Below the pieces are notes generated by a model. The model was not told the origin of the DNA. It did no database searches and worked only from the letters and a program-made list of their open reading frames with translations. Positions 24,879 to 34,000 of a stretch of DNA of 35,515 nt are shown here, one piece after another. The stretch is taken from the NCBI GenBank assembly GCA_022574295.1, contig JACZSJ010000011.1, forward strand, positions 1 through 35,515, read 5' to 3'. A program made the position numbers and the translations under genes. The stretch's first letter is position 1. Every line of letters starts with the position of its first letter. The stretch comes from Pseudomonadota bacterium. GTDB lineage: Bacteria; Pseudomonadota; Gammaproteobacteria; Eutrophobiales; Eutrophobiaceae.

Positions 24879-25508
24879 ATGGCTGACAAAGTGCAGATTT
24901 ATTTTAGTTTCCGCAGCCCTTATTCATGGTTGGCGTTGTATCGTATTAATTTATTACGTGAGACATTGCCAGTTAAGTTAGAGTTGACCCCGATTTTTCC
25001 TCCAAGAGGCAAAGAAAAATTCATGCTTTCTGATCAAAAAAAGGTGAAATATATTGTCAAGGATGTAGATAGAATAGCGACTGCCTACGGACTGGATATG
25101 AAATGGCCAGAGCCTTTTGATACAGACTGGCTGGCTGTTCATAGTGCATATATTTATGCTGCTGAGCAAGGTAAGGGCATACCATTTTGTCTTGCTGTTT
25201 ATCAGGCAAGATTTATTGAGGGGAAAGATGTAGGCGATGAATTGGTGATGCGTGAAATATCGCTTGCGTGTGGACTGGATGCTGATACCTTGATTGAAGC
25301 GCAGACCAAGCGCCAATATAAAAGAACATTACTACAAGGCATGGCAAGTGCTGGAGATAAGGGTGTTTTTGGCGTGCCTTATTTTTTATACGGGGATTCA
25401 GCCTATTGGGGAAATGACAGGCTCGAATGGCTATTGCGCGAAATTAATGGCAATTCCGGCTTAGTTGTTCCAGACCTTTCAAGCGATCCGCTTATAAGGC
25501 CTTATTAG
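24879..25508 (+). CDS. DsbA-like/2-hydroxychromene-2-carboxylate isomerase family protein
   Basis: The 209-residue cytosolic protein has the thioredoxin-like DsbA fold. The active-site region reads IYFSFRSPYSWLALYR, with Ser where DsbA has its first Cys and no CxxC. This is the pattern of 2-hydroxychromene-2-carboxylate isomerases and kappa-class glutathione transferases. GVFGVPYFLYGDSAYWGNDRL is the cis-Pro segment and C-terminal signature. The usual substrate is an aromatic-degradation intermediate, but no such pathway lies nearby, so a glutathione-dependent role on another substrate is as likely. ATG 24879 is preferred to TTG 24876. Confidence 0.9.
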   Translation: MADKVQIYFSFRSPYSWLALYRINLLRETLPVKLELTPIFPPRGKEKFMLSDQKKVKYIVKDVDRIATAYGLDMKWPEPFDTDWLAVHSAYIYAAEQGKGIPFCLAVYQARFIEGKDVGDELVMREISLACGLDADTLIEAQTKRQYKRTLLQGMASAGDKGVFGVPYFLYGDSAYWGNDRLEWLLREINGNSGLVVPDLSSDPLIRPY

Positions 25509-25562
25509 TATGTGGGCGACAACATAACTTATTTTTGACTTTAAAACATAGCATTTCAAGAT

Positions 25563-26819
25563 ATGAAAATACTTATCGTCGACGATTCAAAAGATTTCAG
25601 AACATTGGCAAGCTCATTTCTTACCAGAGAACTGGAAGATGTAGAACCAATTGAATATGAAGTGGAAGAGCTCGGGAAACCCGCTGATGATTTCTTATGG
25701 TCAGATTATGATGTATTACTGCTCGATTATAATCTTGGGGGTGGGGAAAATGGTTTTGACTGGTTAAAAGAGTTTGGTCGGAAGACTGGATTTCCACCAA
25801 CAATTATTCTAACCGCAGAAGGGGACGAATATATTGCTGTGAAAGCAATTAAACTCGGAGCCGTTGATTATATCAATAAAGTAGATGTCACTCCCAAACG
25901 GCTGGCTGAAGTTATCAGAGAAGCACTTGAGCAAACACCACAAGTCATTGCACAGCAGGAAAAAGATATTATCAACGCGACACATATTGTCGATGAAATT
26001 CATCGGCAGAAAAAAAAGTCGCTGGCAGATGCAGGACTGGATATCGGTTATAAATTTGTCCGAAAGATAGGACAGGGCGCAATGTCAGAAGTCTATCTGG
26101 CTGAGCGTATAGGAGACAATCAATCACTTGTGCTAAAAGTACTTGATATAAAAAACGCTTCCGAGCATGCGGCAATTGAACGTTTCGTTCTTGAGGCAGA
26201 ACTAATCGAAGGACTGAACAGTCCTTTTGTAGTGAAGGTATTTGAACACGGCCTAACTGATGACTATGCTTTTATCGCCATGGAATTCTTTTCTCGTGGT
26301 GATTTAAAGCAACGAATGGAACTAAATATCCCTCCTGAGTTGGCTGCGACATACGTGGTACATATCGCATATGGACTCAATGAGATTCATAAGGTTGGCG
26401 TAATACACAGAGATTTAAAGCCTGCGAATGTGATGTTTCGTGGTGATGACAGCCTGGCATTGGCTGATTTCGGTATTTCAAAAAAAATAAATTCAGGCAA
26501 TAATTTAACAACACTAGGACAAATAATTGGTACGCCTCACTATATGAGCCCGGAACAGGGGGAGGGTCTGGTTATTGATATACGTACGGATTTATATAGT
26601 GCTGGGGTGATGCTTTATGAGATATTGATGAAAGAGAAACCTTTCAGGGCAACTACTCCAGCTGCATTAATATATCAGCATGTGCATGAAGCTATTCCCA
26701 GATTGCCAGAAGAACTGAGCAGGTTTCAGGACATCATTGATAAATTGATGGCAAAAAATCCTGGCGACAGGTATCAGTCAGCATCCGAACTTATCTCCGT
26801 GTTGACCCCATTAGAATAA
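25563..26819 (+). CDS. Response-regulator receiver fused to a Ser/Thr protein kinase
   Basis: A 418-residue fusion. REC domain (1-125): acidic pair D7-D8, phospho-acceptor Asp55 in DYDVLLLDYNLGGG, Thr84 and Lys106. A helical linker (~125-160) leads to a Hanks-type kinase (~163-415). The kinase has glycine loop IGQGAMSEVYLAE, Lys192 in LVLKVLDI, catalytic HRDLKPANV (Asp284), ADFG (Asp302) and GTPHYMSPEQ. All catalytic residues are present. No membrane segment or sensor domain follows, so the kinase is probably cytosolic and switched by phosphorylation of the receiver. It is a monocistronic plus-strand gene, convergent with the Ton operon. Its phosphothreonine products could be read by the FHA protein at 11453-12985 (inference). 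Confidence 0.94.
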   Translation: MKILIVDDSKDFRTLASSFLTRELEDVEPIEYEVEELGKPADDFLWSDYDVLLLDYNLGGGENGFDWLKEFGRKTGFPPTIILTAEGDEYIAVKAIKLGAVDYINKVDVTPKRLAEVIREALEQTPQVIAQQEKDIINATHIVDEIHRQKKKSLADAGLDIGYKFVRKIGQGAMSEVYLAERIGDNQSLVLKVLDIKNASEHAAIERFVLEAELIEGLNSPFVVKVFEHGLTDDYAFIAMEFFSRGDLKQRMELNIPPELAATYVVHIAYGLNEIHKVGVIHRDLKPANVMFRGDDSLALADFGISKKINSGNNLTTLGQIIGTPHYMSPEQGEGLVIDIRTDLYSAGVMLYEILMKEKPFRATTPAALIYQHVHEAIPRLPEELSRFQDIIDKLMAKNPGDRYQSASELISVLTPLE

Positions 26820-26866
26820 AAGTGGCTTTTTCATTTTAGGTATTGAAAAAAAGTTTTAATATTTGG

Positions 26867-28114
26867 CTAGGTTTTACTGTTTGATGCCTTTGCTGATTCT
26901 TCCTCAATTTGTTCCAACCACCATGCCGCTTGCTCTCTGGTTTCCTTAAATCCTAGTGCCTTGTCCAGGGCTTGCCTTGATCGAAGCGTATCTTTCTGGT
27001 GATACGAAGAGATGCCAAGTAACAACCATGCATTTGATTCAAGATCTTGCAGGTTCTTCAGGGCATGTCCTGAGACAGCAAGTTCTAAAGCATTTTTGGC
27101 GTTGTTCCAGTCTTCGAGTTCAACATAAATGTGGCCAAGTTTGTAATACAGGGAGGCATCATCAAAATCCTTTGCAAAACGATTCAGTAATATCGCCGCC
27201 TGTTCTGGTTCATGTGCAAGTAGCCAACTGTTAGAAAGTAATTCAATATTGATCTTTGAGACTTCCACCTGTCCATTGTTGAGCCCTGTCTCAAGAATGG
27301 TTGCGGATTTAAGTGGCATTTGTAAATAAAGATAGGTCTGCGCAAGTTGAATAATAGCATTACCTTTTAACATTCCTTTTTCATACGCGAGTTCAGAAAC
27401 TGCCAATCCCTTTTTCTCCTGCCTATTTTGTTGATAAACAGCCGCAAGTTGTAACCAGTAGCTATCATTATCAGGATAATTAATTATCATTTTTTCCAGT
27501 AATAAGGCAGCATCTTTATACATGCTTGTTTCATAATATCCAGCGAGGAGTAATTCGTACCATGACTGTTGTGGCGCATCAGATTTTTTTATTGCAGATT
27601 TTGCATGAGGGATCATCTGCTTAAATTGATTTATTTGATAATATGCTGTTGCCGCTAATAGATGTGATTCCGAAGAAGGGCTCGGTTCATTTTCAAACCA
27701 TTTATCAAGATAACTCAGGCCTTGTGTGTATTCCTCTGTGTGTATTAATGATTGGGCAATAATATAATCGAGTTCATGTGTCACATTATCAGGCAATGCA
27801 TTTGCAGTGGTTGCCTTCACAAATGACTCTATAGAGAGAACATAATTATTCAGGCCATTGTAGGCATAGCCCAGCGTTTGATAAACAACTGCTGTGTCAT
27901 AGGGCTTGATAGTATCTTTTCCGAGATAGCCGTTCAGTTTCTGAATTGCAATCTGAAAATATTCTTCTTCCATTACACCGCGAACTTCATTGAGAAGATC
28001 ATAGGTTTCTTTAGTTAACAAATACTGATTATCATTTTCGTTAGCCTGTTCATCAGCTTGGGCAAGATATGAGGCAAATATAAGTATGCTGAGAATAATT
28101 AAACGTGAACACAT
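26867..28114 (-). CDS. TPR-repeat periplasmic protein of the Ton operon
   Basis: The 415-residue protein has a cleavable signal peptide (LIILSILIFASYLAQADE) and TPR-like helical repeats over most of its length: YQTLGYAYNGLNNYVLSIES, YWLQLAAVYQQNRQEKKGLA, YYKLGHIYVELEDWNNAKNA, AWLLLGISSYHQKDTLRSRQ. It lies 5 bp after tonB, the place where Vibrio- and Alteromonas-type TonB2 operons carry a TPR gene. It is probably an accessory factor of that Ton machine in the periplasm; the exact role is not established. Confidence 0.9.
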   Translation of the reverse strand: MCSRLIILSILIFASYLAQADEQANENDNQYLLTKETYDLLNEVRGVMEEEYFQIAIQKLNGYLGKDTIKPYDTAVVYQTLGYAYNGLNNYVLSIESFVKATTANALPDNVTHELDYIIAQSLIHTEEYTQGLSYLDKWFENEPSPSSESHLLAATAYYQINQFKQMIPHAKSAIKKSDAPQQSWYELLLAGYYETSMYKDAALLLEKMIINYPDNDSYWLQLAAVYQQNRQEKKGLAVSELAYEKGMLKGNAIIQLAQTYLYLQMPLKSATILETGLNNGQVEVSKINIELLSNSWLLAHEPEQAAILLNRFAKDFDDASLYYKLGHIYVELEDWNNAKNALELAVSGHALKNLQDLESNAWLLLGISSYHQKDTLRSRQALDKALGFKETREQAAWWLEQIEEESAKASNSKT

Positions 28115-28119
28115 AACAT

Positions 28120-28812
28120 CTATTTTTGCAGCCTGAAATGAATGTCTTGTCGTGCACGTTTTTCAACGGCCTTTCCATTAACAATATCTGGATTGAATTT
28201 CCATTTTTTAATTGCTTTTAAAACGGAGCGATCAAATATCTTTGGTGGGTCCGATTTTATGATGTTTGGGTCCTTGACCGATCCATCAACTGCAATGGTA
28301 AATTCAACTGTCACGATACCTTCAATGCCTGAGCGGAGTGCCCTTGGCGGGTAAGCAGGTTTGGTCTTCAATGTCGGGACAAGATTACTTGCGACAGGTT
28401 TTACTGCGGGGGGCTTTGGTTGCGGTGTTTCTGATCTCAGGAAGTCACCAATATAAGGTAAGCCGCTTATCGACAGTGGAATATGAATATCCAGCCTTGG
28501 CAAATTTGCCTGAGTTTTTACTGGTTTCTGTATCTCTGGTTGTGGTAGATCAGGGGGGGGTAATTCCTCTGCCTCCTCTGGCAGCTCCTGTTCTTTTTCT
28601 TTAACCTTGTGTTCTTCTATCTTTGGTGTTTGCCTATAATTAATAAAATCAAGGAAATTAAGCGGGTCAATTCTATTTAATGGCTCATGTTCGTTGGAAA
28701 CCAGTTGTAAAATGAGATAAAAAATCAGGATATTGACTGCACAGGCAGTGATGAATATCAGGGGTTGTTTGGCAAGGAACAACTTATTTTTTGCTAGCAG
28801 CGATTGCGACAT
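28120..28812 (-). CDS. tonB: TonB energy-transducing protein (TonB2 type)
   Basis: The 230-residue inner-membrane protein has an N-terminal anchor helix (PLIFITACAVNILIFYLILQ). A Pro/Glu/Lys-rich periplasmic spacer (EELPPPDLPQPEIQKP) comes next. The C-terminal TonB domain includes KPAYPPRALRSGIEGIVTVE and KAIKKWKFNPDIVNGK. It contacts the TonB box of outer-membrane receptors and delivers the force made by ExbB-ExbD. The ORF start overlaps the end of exbD by 29 bp, showing tight coupling. The shorter spacer is typical of TonB2 proteins. Confidence 0.94.
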   Translation of the reverse strand: MSQSLLAKNKLFLAKQPLIFITACAVNILIFYLILQLVSNEHEPLNRIDPLNFLDFINYRQTPKIEEHKVKEKEQELPEEAEELPPPDLPQPEIQKPVKTQANLPRLDIHIPLSISGLPYIGDFLRSETPQPKPPAVKPVASNLVPTLKTKPAYPPRALRSGIEGIVTVEFTIAVDGSVKDPNIIKSDPPKIFDRSVLKAIKKWKFNPDIVNGKAVEKRARQDIHFRLQK

Positions 28813-29188
28813 TGTTCACACCTGACAACCTTATCTGATCCAGTACGGCTACTGTTACACCTGTCAGTGCGTTCTTGTCTGCCATAATAATGACAGTGCC
28901 TTCTGGATTCTGTGCATGTAATTGTTCAATATGTGCACGGATTGATCGAATATCCACCTGTTTGTTATCGATCCATATTTCACCTTCCTTGGTGATTCCA
29001 ATTATCAGGCTGGCCTGCTCCTGACGAACAGTTGTTTGTGCCGTGGGCCTATCGACATCAATTCCAGATTCTTTGGTAAACGAGGCAGTGACTAAAAAGA
29101 AGATCAATAAAATAAACACCATATCAATCAACGGCGTCAGATTTACATTCGCTGCAGTAGTTTCCTGTTCAGTATGGCTATGACGCAT
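28784..29188 (-). CDS. exbD: Biopolymer transport protein ExbD
   Basis: The 134-residue protein has one membrane helix with the ExbD/TolR signature VNLTPLIDMVFILLIFFLV. Its Asp is the protonatable residue of the channel. A small periplasmic ExbD domain follows (LIIGITKEGEIWIDNKQVD, VTVAVLDQIRLSGVNNVAIA). It pairs with ExbB 9 bp upstream and overlaps tonB. It is distinct from the ExbD-like gene at 13647-14240, whose periplasmic part is different. Confidence 0.95.
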   Translation of the reverse strand: MRHSHTEQETTAANVNLTPLIDMVFILLIFFLVTASFTKESGIDVDRPTAQTTVRQEQASLIIGITKEGEIWIDNKQVDIRSIRAHIEQLHAQNPEGTVIIMADKNALTGVTVAVLDQIRLSGVNNVAIAASKK

Positions 29189-29197
29189 AATTATTCG

Positions 29198-29710
29198 TTA
29201 GAATTGAAGTAGGTCCTGTGTTTTTTCGGCCTGTAATTTGGCTCGTCTATCCAGATCAGAGCTGAAATACAAACCCGCCAGAGAGGTAACCAACCCAGCT
29301 GTGGTAGGTAGCAGCGCTCGCGAAATCCCTGTGGCCATCCCGCGAGTATTACCAGTTCCAAACACATTGAGCACATCAAAAATTGCGATCATTCCGGTAA
29401 CAGTCCCCAGCAGCCCCAAAAGAGGCAGTATCGAAGTTAAGGTCTGAATTGGAATTAAATATTGTTTGAGGGCATTTGCAACATCAGCGAGTAATCCATC
29501 TCTGATGCGTAGTGCATACCATGATGAATGATCAGTTCTATTGGTCCACTCTTCGATGATGCTATCCAGTTTTTCTGGATAGACCATGAAATAGTAATAA
29601 TAACGTTCGATGATCAATGCCCACAGAAATATCGAAGTCAGTAAAATAATGAACAGAACAGGGCCTCCACTTTCAAAAAATTCAATAAATTGTTCTATTA
29701 AATCGTTCAT
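29198..29710 (-). CDS. exbB: MotA/TolQ/ExbB channel protein, short ExbB2 type
   Basis: The 170-residue protein has three membrane helices: VLFIILLTSIFLWALIIERY, ILPLLGLLGTVTGMIAIF and ALLPTTAGLVTSLAGLYFSS. The LLGLLGTVTGMI motif and the Thr-rich third helix line the proton path. At this length it is the short ExbB of TonB2 systems. Its start overlaps the stop of the preceding TtpC-like gene by one base (TAATG), and exbD follows by 9 bp. Confidence 0.94.
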   Translation of the reverse strand: MNDLIEQFIEFFESGGPVLFIILLTSIFLWALIIERYYYYFMVYPEKLDSIIEEWTNRTDHSSWYALRIRDGLLADVANALKQYLIPIQTLTSILPLLGLLGTVTGMIAIFDVLNVFGTGNTRGMATGISRALLPTTAGLVTSLAGLYFSSDLDRRAKLQAEKTQDLLQF

Positions 29711-31062
29711 TATCTGTGTGATTCAGAAAGTTGTGCGACAAAGGCTGCGCTCTTCTCATCAAGGATATGAATTAGACGATTACTCTTGGTTGAGAGAAAG
29801 CTGTGTAAAAGCAAGAGAGGTATTGCGGCAACCAGCCCCATCACCGTGGTGACCAATGCCTGAGAAATCCCTCCGGACATGACCCTGGGGTCCCCTGTGC
29901 CAAACAGGGTAATTGACTGAAAAGTTTCAATAATGCCTGTCACTGTACCTAATAATCCAAGTAATGGAGCAATTGCTGCCAATAGAGACAGAATTCCCAG
30001 GCCTTTTCTTAGTGGGGGCATTTCCTTTAGAATGGCTTCATCAAGTTTCAGGCCAAGCGTATCCGTATCAATGTCAGGGTTATCCAGATAAACCTTCATG
30101 ATACGACCCAGTGGGTTTTCACCGGGTTGTTTATTATTCATCTGAGCGATGACCTTGTGATCAATACCAGACAAAATATAGAAACGCTCCAATGCGATAA
30201 TTACACCGATCAAAGCAAGAAAAATAATCATCAGCCCCACAATCCCGCCCTGCTTAATTCGTGCTTTCATGTCAGGCACCTGAACCAGTAAGGCAAGCAT
30301 TGCACCCCTGGTTGGATCCAGCGGAAAAGGCATCAACCCTGATTGGGATTGTTCAAGTTCAATGGCCATCGATTGAAATCGATTTGAGGGTTGTCTGGCT
30401 GGTTCAACAAGTTTTTCCGAGCCGGGAAGATATCTTAAAAAGCGACCATTTGAAACAACATTAAAGGTGCCGATACGCGTCACCTGTTGTTCTATTTCTT
30501 CACCATTACTATTAATAAATCGGGTGTTGAAGCGAACAACCTTGCCGGACTCTACCATTTCATCCAGAACTAAAATCCATAGTTGTTCAAGTTCCTTAAT
30601 ATCAGGTAATTTTTTACTGGATGCCAATGCATCGGTGATATCATCGCGGCCAGGCTTTTGTGCCGATACCAAAGAGGTATTTATAATAGAGGCCACATCT
30701 CCTGAAATTTGCCTGACAACCCCATGTAATTCTCCCAGTGTGCCCGCCCTGGTTTCCAGCATGTCTGTCTGTCTGGCAATTTGATTTTGGTAAAGATTAT
30801 AAGTGCGCCTGAGATTTGTGCCGCGTTTTTCTTCTTTCTCAAGAATAGCCAGTGCCTCTTTTAATAATTGCTCCTGGCTTTCCTTGGCCTGTCTGAATTT
30901 TTCTTCTCGCTCGATATTCACCTTCTTTTCGAGTGTGCTTTCCTGCCGCACCTTTTGCAGAAGTTGTTCCAGTGTCTTAGGGGACTCTGCGAATGTGACA
31001 GAGGGAAGGAGCATGCAAACAAAGTAGATGAGTATGCTATTTATTTGATTTCTTCCGGTCAT
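29710..31062 (-). CDS. TtpC-like protein: exported coiled coil plus ExbB-type channel domain
   Basis: The 450-residue protein begins with a signal peptide (SILIYFVCMLLPSVTFAES). A ~90-residue charged coiled coil (EKKVNIEREEKFRQAKESQE) and a periplasmic beta region come next. An ExbB/TolQ domain forms the C-terminal half: VGLMIIFLALIGVIIALERF, IAPLLGLLGTVTGIIETFQS, ALVTTVMGLVAAIPLLLLHS. Vibrio TtpC has this architecture and is required for TonB2 energy transduction. The gene overlaps DUF3450 by 4 bp upstream and exbB by one base downstream, so it belongs to the same operon. Confidence 0.93.
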   Translation of the reverse strand: MTGRNQINSILIYFVCMLLPSVTFAESPKTLEQLLQKVRQESTLEKKVNIEREEKFRQAKESQEQLLKEALAILEKEEKRGTNLRRTYNLYQNQIARQTDMLETRAGTLGELHGVVRQISGDVASIINTSLVSAQKPGRDDITDALASSKKLPDIKELEQLWILVLDEMVESGKVVRFNTRFINSNGEEIEQQVTRIGTFNVVSNGRFLRYLPGSEKLVEPARQPSNRFQSMAIELEQSQSGLMPFPLDPTRGAMLALLVQVPDMKARIKQGGIVGLMIIFLALIGVIIALERFYILSGIDHKVIAQMNNKQPGENPLGRIMKVYLDNPDIDTDTLGLKLDEAILKEMPPLRKGLGILSLLAAIAPLLGLLGTVTGIIETFQSITLFGTGDPRVMSGGISQALVTTVMGLVAAIPLLLLHSFLSTKSNRLIHILDEKSAAFVAQLSESHR

Positions 31063-31820
31063 TTGATTTCTTCCGGCGCTGGTATTGGAAGTTTTATCAA
31101 GTCAGGTGGTGCCTGTTTTTTGGCGATCAGGATCCCCTGGGCAATCGAGCGATTATAGTCTTGGGACAATGTTTTCCATTGTTTATCTTGTTTGTCCCAA
31201 TAGCCACTTTCCTTTCCGTCAAGTGTTTGATAAAAAATTGATATGCGTCCGATCCGCAGGATATTTACTGTGCTCGGTGTGTCATTGGTTTGTATAGTGT
31301 CGGTCATGGTTTCAATCGTGCGACCGTATTCCATTTCTATCTGGTAGGCTTCCATGATGCGACGATATTTATCAGGAAGGGAAACATCTGGTCTGTCCAT
31401 CATATTTTTGATTAGTTCTACTCTGGCGATGCGCTCTTCTTTCAGGAATGGTGCATCTAGCGAAACGAACTCTTCCAACACCTCGATCATACGAAGCAGC
31501 AGCGGCACAATGTTTTGTTGCGTTTCAGCAATACTGCTTATTTGATCGGTAAGTGAGGCGACAGTTTCCAGTTGCTTTTCTGTCAATTTTTCCAATTGGT
31601 TGTTATAAATTCTCAAGCTATCTATCTTGCGCAGTACCGTTCGATATTCATACAACATGTCTTTAGTTTTATCAGCATACGTATCGACGTTCCGTTGCGA
31701 TTGTTTAGCCTGGGCATGACTCTCAATTGTCTCTTCGATAGCAGTTTGGAGTGTGTTTTCAGCGAAAACTGTGGTCGATGAGATCGTCAACAGATAAAAT
31801 GATAGCAGGGCATATTTCAT
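31059..31820 (-). CDS. DUF3450 periplasmic coiled-coil protein
   Basis: A 253-residue exported protein with signal peptide (ALLSFYLLTISSTTVFAEN). A long coiled coil follows (YRTVLRKIDSLRIYNNQLEK), then the DUF3450 body: DAPFLKEERIARVELIKNMM, YRRIMEAYQIEMEYGRTIET, STVNILRIGRISIFYQTLDG. DUF3450 is the standard first gene of TtpC-type Ton operons and probably spans the periplasm with TtpC. The gene overlaps the TtpC-like gene by 4 bp. Divergent with the NarX-like kinase gene across a 130-bp gap, where the operon promoter should lie; no clear Fur-type box was seen. Confidence 0.92.
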   Translation of the reverse strand: MKYALLSFYLLTISSTTVFAENTLQTAIEETIESHAQAKQSQRNVDTYADKTKDMLYEYRTVLRKIDSLRIYNNQLEKLTEKQLETVASLTDQISSIAETQQNIVPLLLRMIEVLEEFVSLDAPFLKEERIARVELIKNMMDRPDVSLPDKYRRIMEAYQIEMEYGRTIETMTDTIQTNDTPSTVNILRIGRISIFYQTLDGKESGYWDKQDKQWKTLSQDYNRSIAQGILIAKKQAPPDLIKLPIPAPEEIK

Positions 31821-31952
31821 GTGTTTTATAAGGAAAATTTCCTAAGCCTTCTTAATCGTTAATATAATCCCGGATCATATCCGTACTGGTGTGTATTATG
31901 CCACGTGATTATGTATAAGTATCATTAGTCCATAAGCACCAGGTTTAAGTTG

Positions 31953-33296
31953 ATGAGTCTACGCTTTCGATTGAATATGTTGATTACGTTGCTATTTGCG
32001 TTAATTCTGCTCGCCGGTAGTTTTTACGTCATAAACAATGCCAGAACAGCCGTGCAAGATGAGATGCAGTCTGTTGCAAGACTGACCTCACAATTAATTG
32101 AAATCGTATTATTGAATAATGCTGGCAGCAGCAATCATGATATTCAGGAAAACGTTTTGGAAAAAATTGCCAATCTGGAAAGTACACGTCATCTTGAAAT
32201 TGAATTATACAAAACTAGAAACGTGGACAACGCAATTCCGGTAAAAATTCTTCCAACAATCACTGCAAAGGCGCCTGAATGGTTTGTGCGTTTGGTAAAA
32301 CCTTCGCCTGTAGAATATAGACGTATTTTCAGGACATCAGAGACGGTATATACGGTGATACTCATCAGGGCAAATCCTTCTGATGAAATTACCGAGGTTT
32401 GGGGAGAAACTAAAGGGGTGTTGGGGCTATTGATTCTGTTTGCTGTGCTGGTAAATATTCTCGTCTATATCAGTCTGGGTCGAGGTCTTGCACCAATAGA
32501 ATCGATACTGAAGGGCCTGGATGGGATTGAGAAAGGGGAGTATCAGCTTCGATTACCAAAATTTAAGTTTCCTGAACTATCCAGAATCTCGGAAAAATTC
32601 AATAATATGGCAGAGGTACTGCAAAAAAGCCGGGATGAGAATAGAGTATTAACGCAAAAATCACTGGTGATCCAGGAAGATGAGAGAAGGAGACTAGCAC
32701 AGGAATTGCATGACGAGTTTGGTCAATCCATCACGGCGATCAAGGCCGTTGCTGCATCAATAGGCCAGGCGAAAAATCAGGACAGGGAATTGCTGGAGAG
32801 TCGTGCCGGGACGATTGCTGCATTTTCTGATCGCATGTATGAAGTGGCACGCAGAATGATGAGACAATTGCGACCGGCAATACTTGATGAATTTGGGTTG
32901 ATCTCAGCACTACAGGACATGATTGATGACTGGAATACAAGGCATGAAGAGGTGTTTTGTCACTTTGAGTTCAAAGGTAAATTGAATGAGCTTGGAGAAG
33001 AAATCAATATCACTATCTATAGAGTTGTCCAGGAAAGTCTCACTAATATAGTCAAACATGCTAAAGCTTCGGACGTGACGGTTAGTTTAAATCGAGTTGG
33101 AGGAGATGAGGATCATAAGGAGTCACAAAGAACAGAGATACTATTGCTTATCAAGGATAATGGAATTGGATTCGATGACTCTACTGCATGGGGTCTGGGT
33201 CTGTTAGGAATGCGGGAGCGAATAGAGGCATTGAATGGGTCTTTTGTGATGAAATCAGGGGACAATGAAGGTGTTGAAATCATTGTGAAACTCTAA
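31953..33296 (+). CDS. NarX/UhpB-type sensor histidine kinase
   Basis: About 447 residues: TM1 at ~9-28 (MLITLLFALILLAGSFYVIN), periplasmic region of ~120 residues, TM2 at ~155-175 (GVLGLLILFAVLVNILVYI), HAMP, then a HisKA_3 dimerisation domain with phospho-acceptor His in RRRLAQELHDEFGQSITAIK. A HATPase_c follows (RVVQESLTNIVKHAKASDV, IKDNGIGFD, GLGLLGMRERIEALNG). The class signals to NarL/LuxR regulators, and one lies 41 bp downstream. The periplasmic signal is not recognisable. ATG 31953 is preferred to TTG 31950. Confidence 0.94.
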   Translation: MSLRFRLNMLITLLFALILLAGSFYVINNARTAVQDEMQSVARLTSQLIEIVLLNNAGSSNHDIQENVLEKIANLESTRHLEIELYKTRNVDNAIPVKILPTITAKAPEWFVRLVKPSPVEYRRIFRTSETVYTVILIRANPSDEITEVWGETKGVLGLLILFAVLVNILVYISLGRGLAPIESILKGLDGIEKGEYQLRLPKFKFPELSRISEKFNNMAEVLQKSRDENRVLTQKSLVIQEDERRRLAQELHDEFGQSITAIKAVAASIGQAKNQDRELLESRAGTIAAFSDRMYEVARRMMRQLRPAILDEFGLISALQDMIDDWNTRHEEVFCHFEFKGKLNELGEEINITIYRVVQESLTNIVKHAKASDVTVSLNRVGGDEDHKESQRTEILLLIKDNGIGFDDSTAWGLGLLGMRERIEALNGSFVMKSGDNEGVEIIVKL

Positions 33297-33337
33297 TAAC
33301 AGTAGATTAATCAATAGCAGGAATCACGGGGAAAACT

Positions 33338-34000
33338 ATGACGGGTACATCTTCAGCAGCATTTAATAAAATCAGGGTTCTACTTGTTGATGATCATGCC
33401 GTTGTTCGCGCAGGCTATCAGATGCTGTTACAAAATACGGATGATATTGAGGTTGTTTCCGAAGCAGATTCTGGAGAGCTGGCCTGTAAACATTATGTAG
33501 ATAGTGAACCTGATGTGGTGGTGATGGATCTTTCCATGCCAGGAATGGGGGGGCTGGAAGCAATACGAAGAATTGTTGCCAGAGATTCGGATGCCAGGAT
33601 TCTGGTGTTTAGTATGCATGAAAGCACTGTGTTTGTTGAACAAGCACTCCAGGCAGGCGCGCGTGGTTATATCACCAAGAGCAGTGCACCGGAAGTATTG
33701 ATTGAGGCAATCAGGGAACTGGCTGCTGGAAGATCTCATATTGACTCTGAAATCGCACAACAGTTGGCCTTCAAAAAAACAAAAGGTGAGGACACCCCAT
33801 TTTCTGACTTGTCCACTCGGGAATTTGAGATATTTTGTTTACTTGCCGAAGGTTTGAATACCAGCGAAATTTCAAAGCGGCTTTCATTAAGTTACAAAAC
33901 GGTTGCAAACTACAGTACACAAATTAAATCAAAGCTTGAAGTTTCTACCGTTGCTGAAATTGCGCGGATAGCAATACGCTATAAGATTATAGAGGCTTAA
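33338..34000 (+). CDS. NarL/FixJ-type response regulator
   Basis: The 220-residue protein has an N-terminal receiver (VLLVDDHAVVRAGYQMLL; phospho-acceptor Asp in VVVMDLSMPGMGG; Lys in ARGYITKSSAP). A LuxR-type helix-turn-helix ends it (LSTREFEIFCLLAEGLNTSE, SKRLSLSYKTVANYSTQIKS). A GGGG sequence precedes the ATG at suitable spacing. It is the partner of the kinase 41 bp upstream. UvrY/GacA-like regulators share this layout, but no csrB-like target can be seen here. Confidence 0.95.
   Translation: MTGTSSAAFNKIRVLLVDDHAVVRAGYQMLLQNTDDIEVVSEADSGELACKHYVDSEPDVVVMDLSMPGMGGLEAIRRIVARDSDARILVFSMHESTVFVEQALQAGARGYITKSSAPEVLIEAIRELAAGRSHIDSEIAQQLAFKKTKGEDTPFSDLSTREFEIFCLLAEGLNTSEISKRLSLSYKTVANYSTQIKSKLEVSTVAEIARIAIRYKIIEA

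Noticed and set aside
31821-31952. Fur box upstream of the Ton operon (GATTATGTATAAGTATCAT)
   Set aside because: Too few matches to the 19-bp consensus and poor symmetry.
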